Below, piece after piece: positions 61,611 through 64,000 of a stretch of 64,000 bases of DNA. Both the position numbers and the translations under genes were made by a program. The first letter of the stretch is position 1. Each line of letters opens with the position of its first letter. The DNA lies in NCBI RefSeq assembly GCF_005869935.1, contig NZ_SZQF01000007.1:164248-228247 (forward strand), in the 5' to 3' direction. Under the pieces are notes generated by a model that saw only the letters and a list, made by a program, of their open reading frames with translations, searched no databases and was not told where the DNA came from. Source of the DNA: Winogradskyella algicola (GTDB taxonomy: Bacteria > Bacteroidota > Bacteroidia > Flavobacteriales > Flavobacteriaceae).

Positions 61611-64000
61611 TTATTTATCAGTTGCTACGTAGATAGGGCCAGCAAATGGCTTTAATCCACTATTTCTTAAATTAATAACATAATAGTAAGTTCCGGTAGG
61701 GACTTTTCCAGAGCTTCCTACAGACGAGCCATGAGCATCGCCATTCCAATCGTTTTGATAATTATTATTCTTGTAAATTTCTGCTCCCCAACGATTGAAT
61801 ATCTGTAATTCAATTACAAATCCACAATCTTCTACACCAGTTATGGTAAAGAATTCATTATAACTATCACCATTTGCTGTCACAGTTTTTGATATAACAA
61901 CATCTTCAGCACCACATGGTAATACAACACAGTCATCATCAATAGTCACATTTACTTCTACCTCGGTAGGACAAGGTCCATCAGTAATAGAGTACATAAA
62001 GGTATATATACCAACTTCTACTGTTGATGGATCGAATAAACTTCCATCTATAGTGGCATCACCAGACACAACATTCCATGTTCCATCCATACTAAAATCA
62101 CCTGACAGTAAATCGAATAAATCAAACTCAGCATCCAGTACACAACGACTCGCATCAAATGCATTAATAACGTTGCTAATTTCTACATCGATATTTTGTG
62201 TAAATGTTGCTACATTACCACAATCATCTGTTACAGTCCAAGTTCTTATAATTGAATAATCTTCAAAATCGTTGGCTTGAGTTGAATCTTCATCAAAGGA
62301 TACACTAATATTATTTGAACAAGCATCTTCAAAGACTAAATTTGGTACTTCAGGAATATCATCACATGAAGCCATAATATTCTCATCAAGAGGTGTAACT
62401 AAAGTTGGAGCTGTTGTGTCTTGTACCGTAATGATTTGTATATGAATACTATCATTTCCACAAGCATCTGTTGCAGTCCAAGTTCTTTCTATTATATAAT
62501 CACCCATACAAGCTCCATTTGTAATTTCCTCTTCAAAAGTTACCGTAGCATCACCACAGTTGTCATTAGCCGTTAAGGTTTCAGCAGTAGGCACCGCATC
62601 ACACTCAACCGTTACATCAACAGGCAATGCTTCATTAAACGTTGGTACCGTTGTATCCTGAACTGTTATGATTTGAGTATGCACAGTTTCATTACCACAA
62701 GCATCAGAAGCTGTCCAAGTTCGTGTTAATGTATATTCATTATCACAAGTACCAGCCGCAGTAGCTTCTTCAAAAGTTACTGTAGCATTACCACAGTTGT
62801 CATTCGCCGTTAACGTTTCTGCTGTAGGAACAGCATCACACTCCACAGTTATATCCGCAGGAAGCGTTTCGTTAAACGTTGGTGCCGTTGTATCCTGAAC
62901 TGTAATCACTTGAGTATGCACAGTTTCATTGCCACAAGCATCAGAAGCCGTCCAAGTGCGCGTTAATGTATATTCATTATCACAAGTACTAGCCGTCGTT
63001 GTTTCTTCAAAAGTTACCGTAGCATCACCACAGTTGTCATTAGCCGTTAAGGTTTCAGCTGCGGGAACAGCATCACATTCAACTGTTATATCCGCAGGAA
63101 GCGTTTCGTTAAACGTTGGTGCAGTAGTGTCTATCACAGTAATAGTCTGATCAGCAGACACGCTATTACCACACTCATCCGTTACCGTCCAAGTTCTAAC
63201 AATAGTTTTCGTATTACCACAAGCCGCAGTTTCAACGTCTGACTCAGTAATGGTTACTGTACCACAAGTGTCTGCACCAGTAGCAACACCAGTATTAGCA
63301 GAAGACTCATCTTCAGTACACTCTATAGTCACATCTGCAGGAATATTGATTGTAGGATCAGTAGTATCAACAACCGTAATGGTTTGATCAGCAGACACTG
63401 AATTACCACACTCATCAGTTACCGTCCAAGTTCTAACAATAGTTTTAGTATTACCACAAGCTGCAGTCTCAACGTCTGATTCAGTAATGGTAACTGTACC
63501 ACAAGTATCTGCACCAGTAGCAACACCAGTATTAGCAGAAGACTCATCTTCAGTACACTCTATAGTCACATCTGCAGGAATATTGATTGTAGGATCAGTA
63601 GTATCAACAACCGTAATCGTTTGGTCAGCAGATACGCTGTTACCACATGCATCAGTAGCTGTCCAGGTTCTTGTTATGGTCTTAGTATTTCCACAGTCTG
63701 CTACTTCAACATCACTAAAAGTTACATTTGGAGTTGCACAATCGTCAGTTGCAGTTGCAGTACCAGTACTTGCAGGTGATGTATCTTCAGTACATTCTAC
63801 CGTAGCATCAGCAGGTATTGTTAATACAGGGTCAACTGTATCAATAATAGAATATGTAGCCGTAGTATTTGCAGTGTTACCACACTCATCAGTAGCAGTA
63901 AATGTTACAGTAATAGCTCCATTTGCACAATCTACGTCAGTATTAGCACCATAGTCATTAGACCATGTCACACTACCACAAGTATCATTAGCCGTTGCAC
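61611..64000 (-). CDS. Giant repetitive adhesin with T9SS type B sorting domain, 5' end beyond window
   Basis: About 796 codons are visible and the reading frame stays open to the right edge, so the protein is larger. It is built of Ig/HYR-like repeats of exactly 79 residues. Two units of type A (TINIPADVTIECTEDESS, ending SADQTITVVDTT) and three of type B (NETLPADITVECDAVP, ending TVQDTT) are clear. The C-terminal 95 residues are the type B 'gliding motility-associated' domain (ISKTVTANGDSYNEFF, LQIFNRWGAEIYKN, PTGTYYYVINL). It is predicted to be a cell-surface adhesin of SprB type, exported with the SprF-like neighbour. Confidence 0.92.
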   Translation of the reverse strand, partial: ATANDTCGSVTWSNDYGANTDVDCANGAITVTFTATDECGNTANTTATYSIIDTVDPVLTIPADATVECTEDTSPASTGTATATDDCATPNVTFSDVEVADCGNTKTITRTWTATDACGNSVSADQTITVVDTTDPTINIPADVTIECTEDESSANTGVATGADTCGTVTITESDVETAACGNTKTIVRTWTVTDECGNSVSADQTITVVDTTDPTINIPADVTIECTEDESSANTGVATGADTCGTVTITESDVETAACGNTKTIVRTWTVTDECGNSVSADQTITVIDTTAPTFNETLPADITVECDAVPAAETLTANDNCGDATVTFEETTTASTCDNEYTLTRTWTASDACGNETVHTQVITVQDTTAPTFNETLPADITVECDAVPTAETLTANDNCGNATVTFEEATAAGTCDNEYTLTRTWTASDACGNETVHTQIITVQDTTVPTFNEALPVDVTVECDAVPTAETLTANDNCGDATVTFEEEITNGACMGDYIIERTWTATDACGNDSIHIQIITVQDTTAPTLVTPLDENIMASCDDIPEVPNLVFEDACSNNISVSFDEDSTQANDFEDYSIIRTWTVTDDCGNVATFTQNIDVEISNVINAFDASRCVLDAEFDLFDLLSGDFSMDGTWNVVSGDATIDGSLFDPSTVEVGIYTFMYSITDGPCPTEVEVNVTIDDDCVVLPCGAEDVVISKTVTANGDSYNEFFTITGVEDCGFVIELQIFNRWGAEIYKNNNYQNDWNGDAHGSSVGSSGKVPTGTYYYVINLRNSGLKPFAGPIYVATDK
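62404..63600 (-). repeat. Tandem 237-bp coding repeats
   Basis: Homologous points recur every 237 bases: 62641, 62878 and 63115 in the type B units, 63355 and 63592 in the type A units. In the two A units a stretch of about 120 bases ending at those points differs at one position. The period is 79 codons, so copy changes keep the frame. Confidence 0.88.

Noticed and set aside
62404..63600. Tandem repeats as a possible CRISPR array
   Set aside because: Units are 237 bp, contiguous, in frame and encode Ig/HYR-like domains; there are no short direct repeats with spacers and no cas genes.
63487..63954. Open frame antisense to the adhesin repeats
   Set aside because: The low-complexity Val/Ser-rich translation follows from the Thr/Asp-rich repeats on the coding strand, and it repeats with the same 237-bp period.

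Overview
The window is 64 kb of a low-GC chromosome from a marine-type Flavobacteriaceae bacterium (Bacteroidota). Four things point there: type IX secretion (T9SS) genes and sorting domains (PorQ, PorP/SprF-like, type A and type B C-terminal domains); a CarboxypepD_reg TonB receptor; promoters of the Bacteroidota form TTTG-N19-TAnnTTTG (clearest before rpsA and pyrR); and almost no Shine-Dalgarno sequences, with many very short leaders. I see no phage, insertion sequence, CRISPR array, tRNA or rRNA. Gene density is high, no gene-free stretch exceeds 300 bases, and no gene is visibly broken. The first gene (rlmD) and the last (a giant adhesin) run off the edges.

Layout. 1-8.6 kb: rlmD, ornithine aminotransferase, a CCC-motif/DUF2752 membrane pair, an Smr protein, a calcium-repeat lipoprotein, a cysteine desulfurase and a T9SS substrate. 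8.7-16.4 kb: TonB receptor with an M23 peptidase; a cell-division cluster (coiled coil, zapA), then a 6S-type RNA, RNase Y and XerD. 16.6-21.6 kb: three small outer-membrane barrels around aroQ, then lpdA, a DinB-like protein and msrB. 21.8-32.5 kb: a complete GlgE-type alpha-glucan locus (maltose-1-phosphate synthase, GlgC, GlgE, maltokinase, GlgB, GH31). 32.6-40 kb: M48 protease, UMF1-type transporter, lipoproteins, and a polyamine-linked locus (speD, glutathionylspermidine-synthase-like ATP-grasp, YgiB-like lipoprotein, membrane aminopropyltransferase). 40-44 kb: an ECF sigma/anti-sigma operon with two cell-surface beta-repeat proteins, and a long inverted-repeat element. 44.2-52.3 kb: lon, LysM proteins, porQ-cmk, rpsA with a structured leader. 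52.6-58.7 kb: T9SS substrate, pyrR-pyrB-STAS-rnz, pdxH, CAP lipoprotein. 58.7-64 kb: OmpA/PD40 protein, PorP/SprF-like protein and a repetitive T9SS type B adhesin, in the arrangement typical of gliding and T9SS adhesin loci.

How genes work together. GlgC makes ADP-glucose and the GlgM-type enzyme turns it into maltose-1-phosphate. The maltokinase gives a second route to the same compound from maltose. GlgE polymerises it, GlgB branches the product and GH31 trims it. No trehalose synthase is present here. In the polyamine locus SpeD and the SpeE-like enzyme could supply an aminopropylated polyamine. The ATP-grasp protein could then ligate it, possibly to the Gly-Gly C-terminus of the lipoprotein encoded just upstream of it. 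That is a hypothesis, but it is the most novel system I see in the window.
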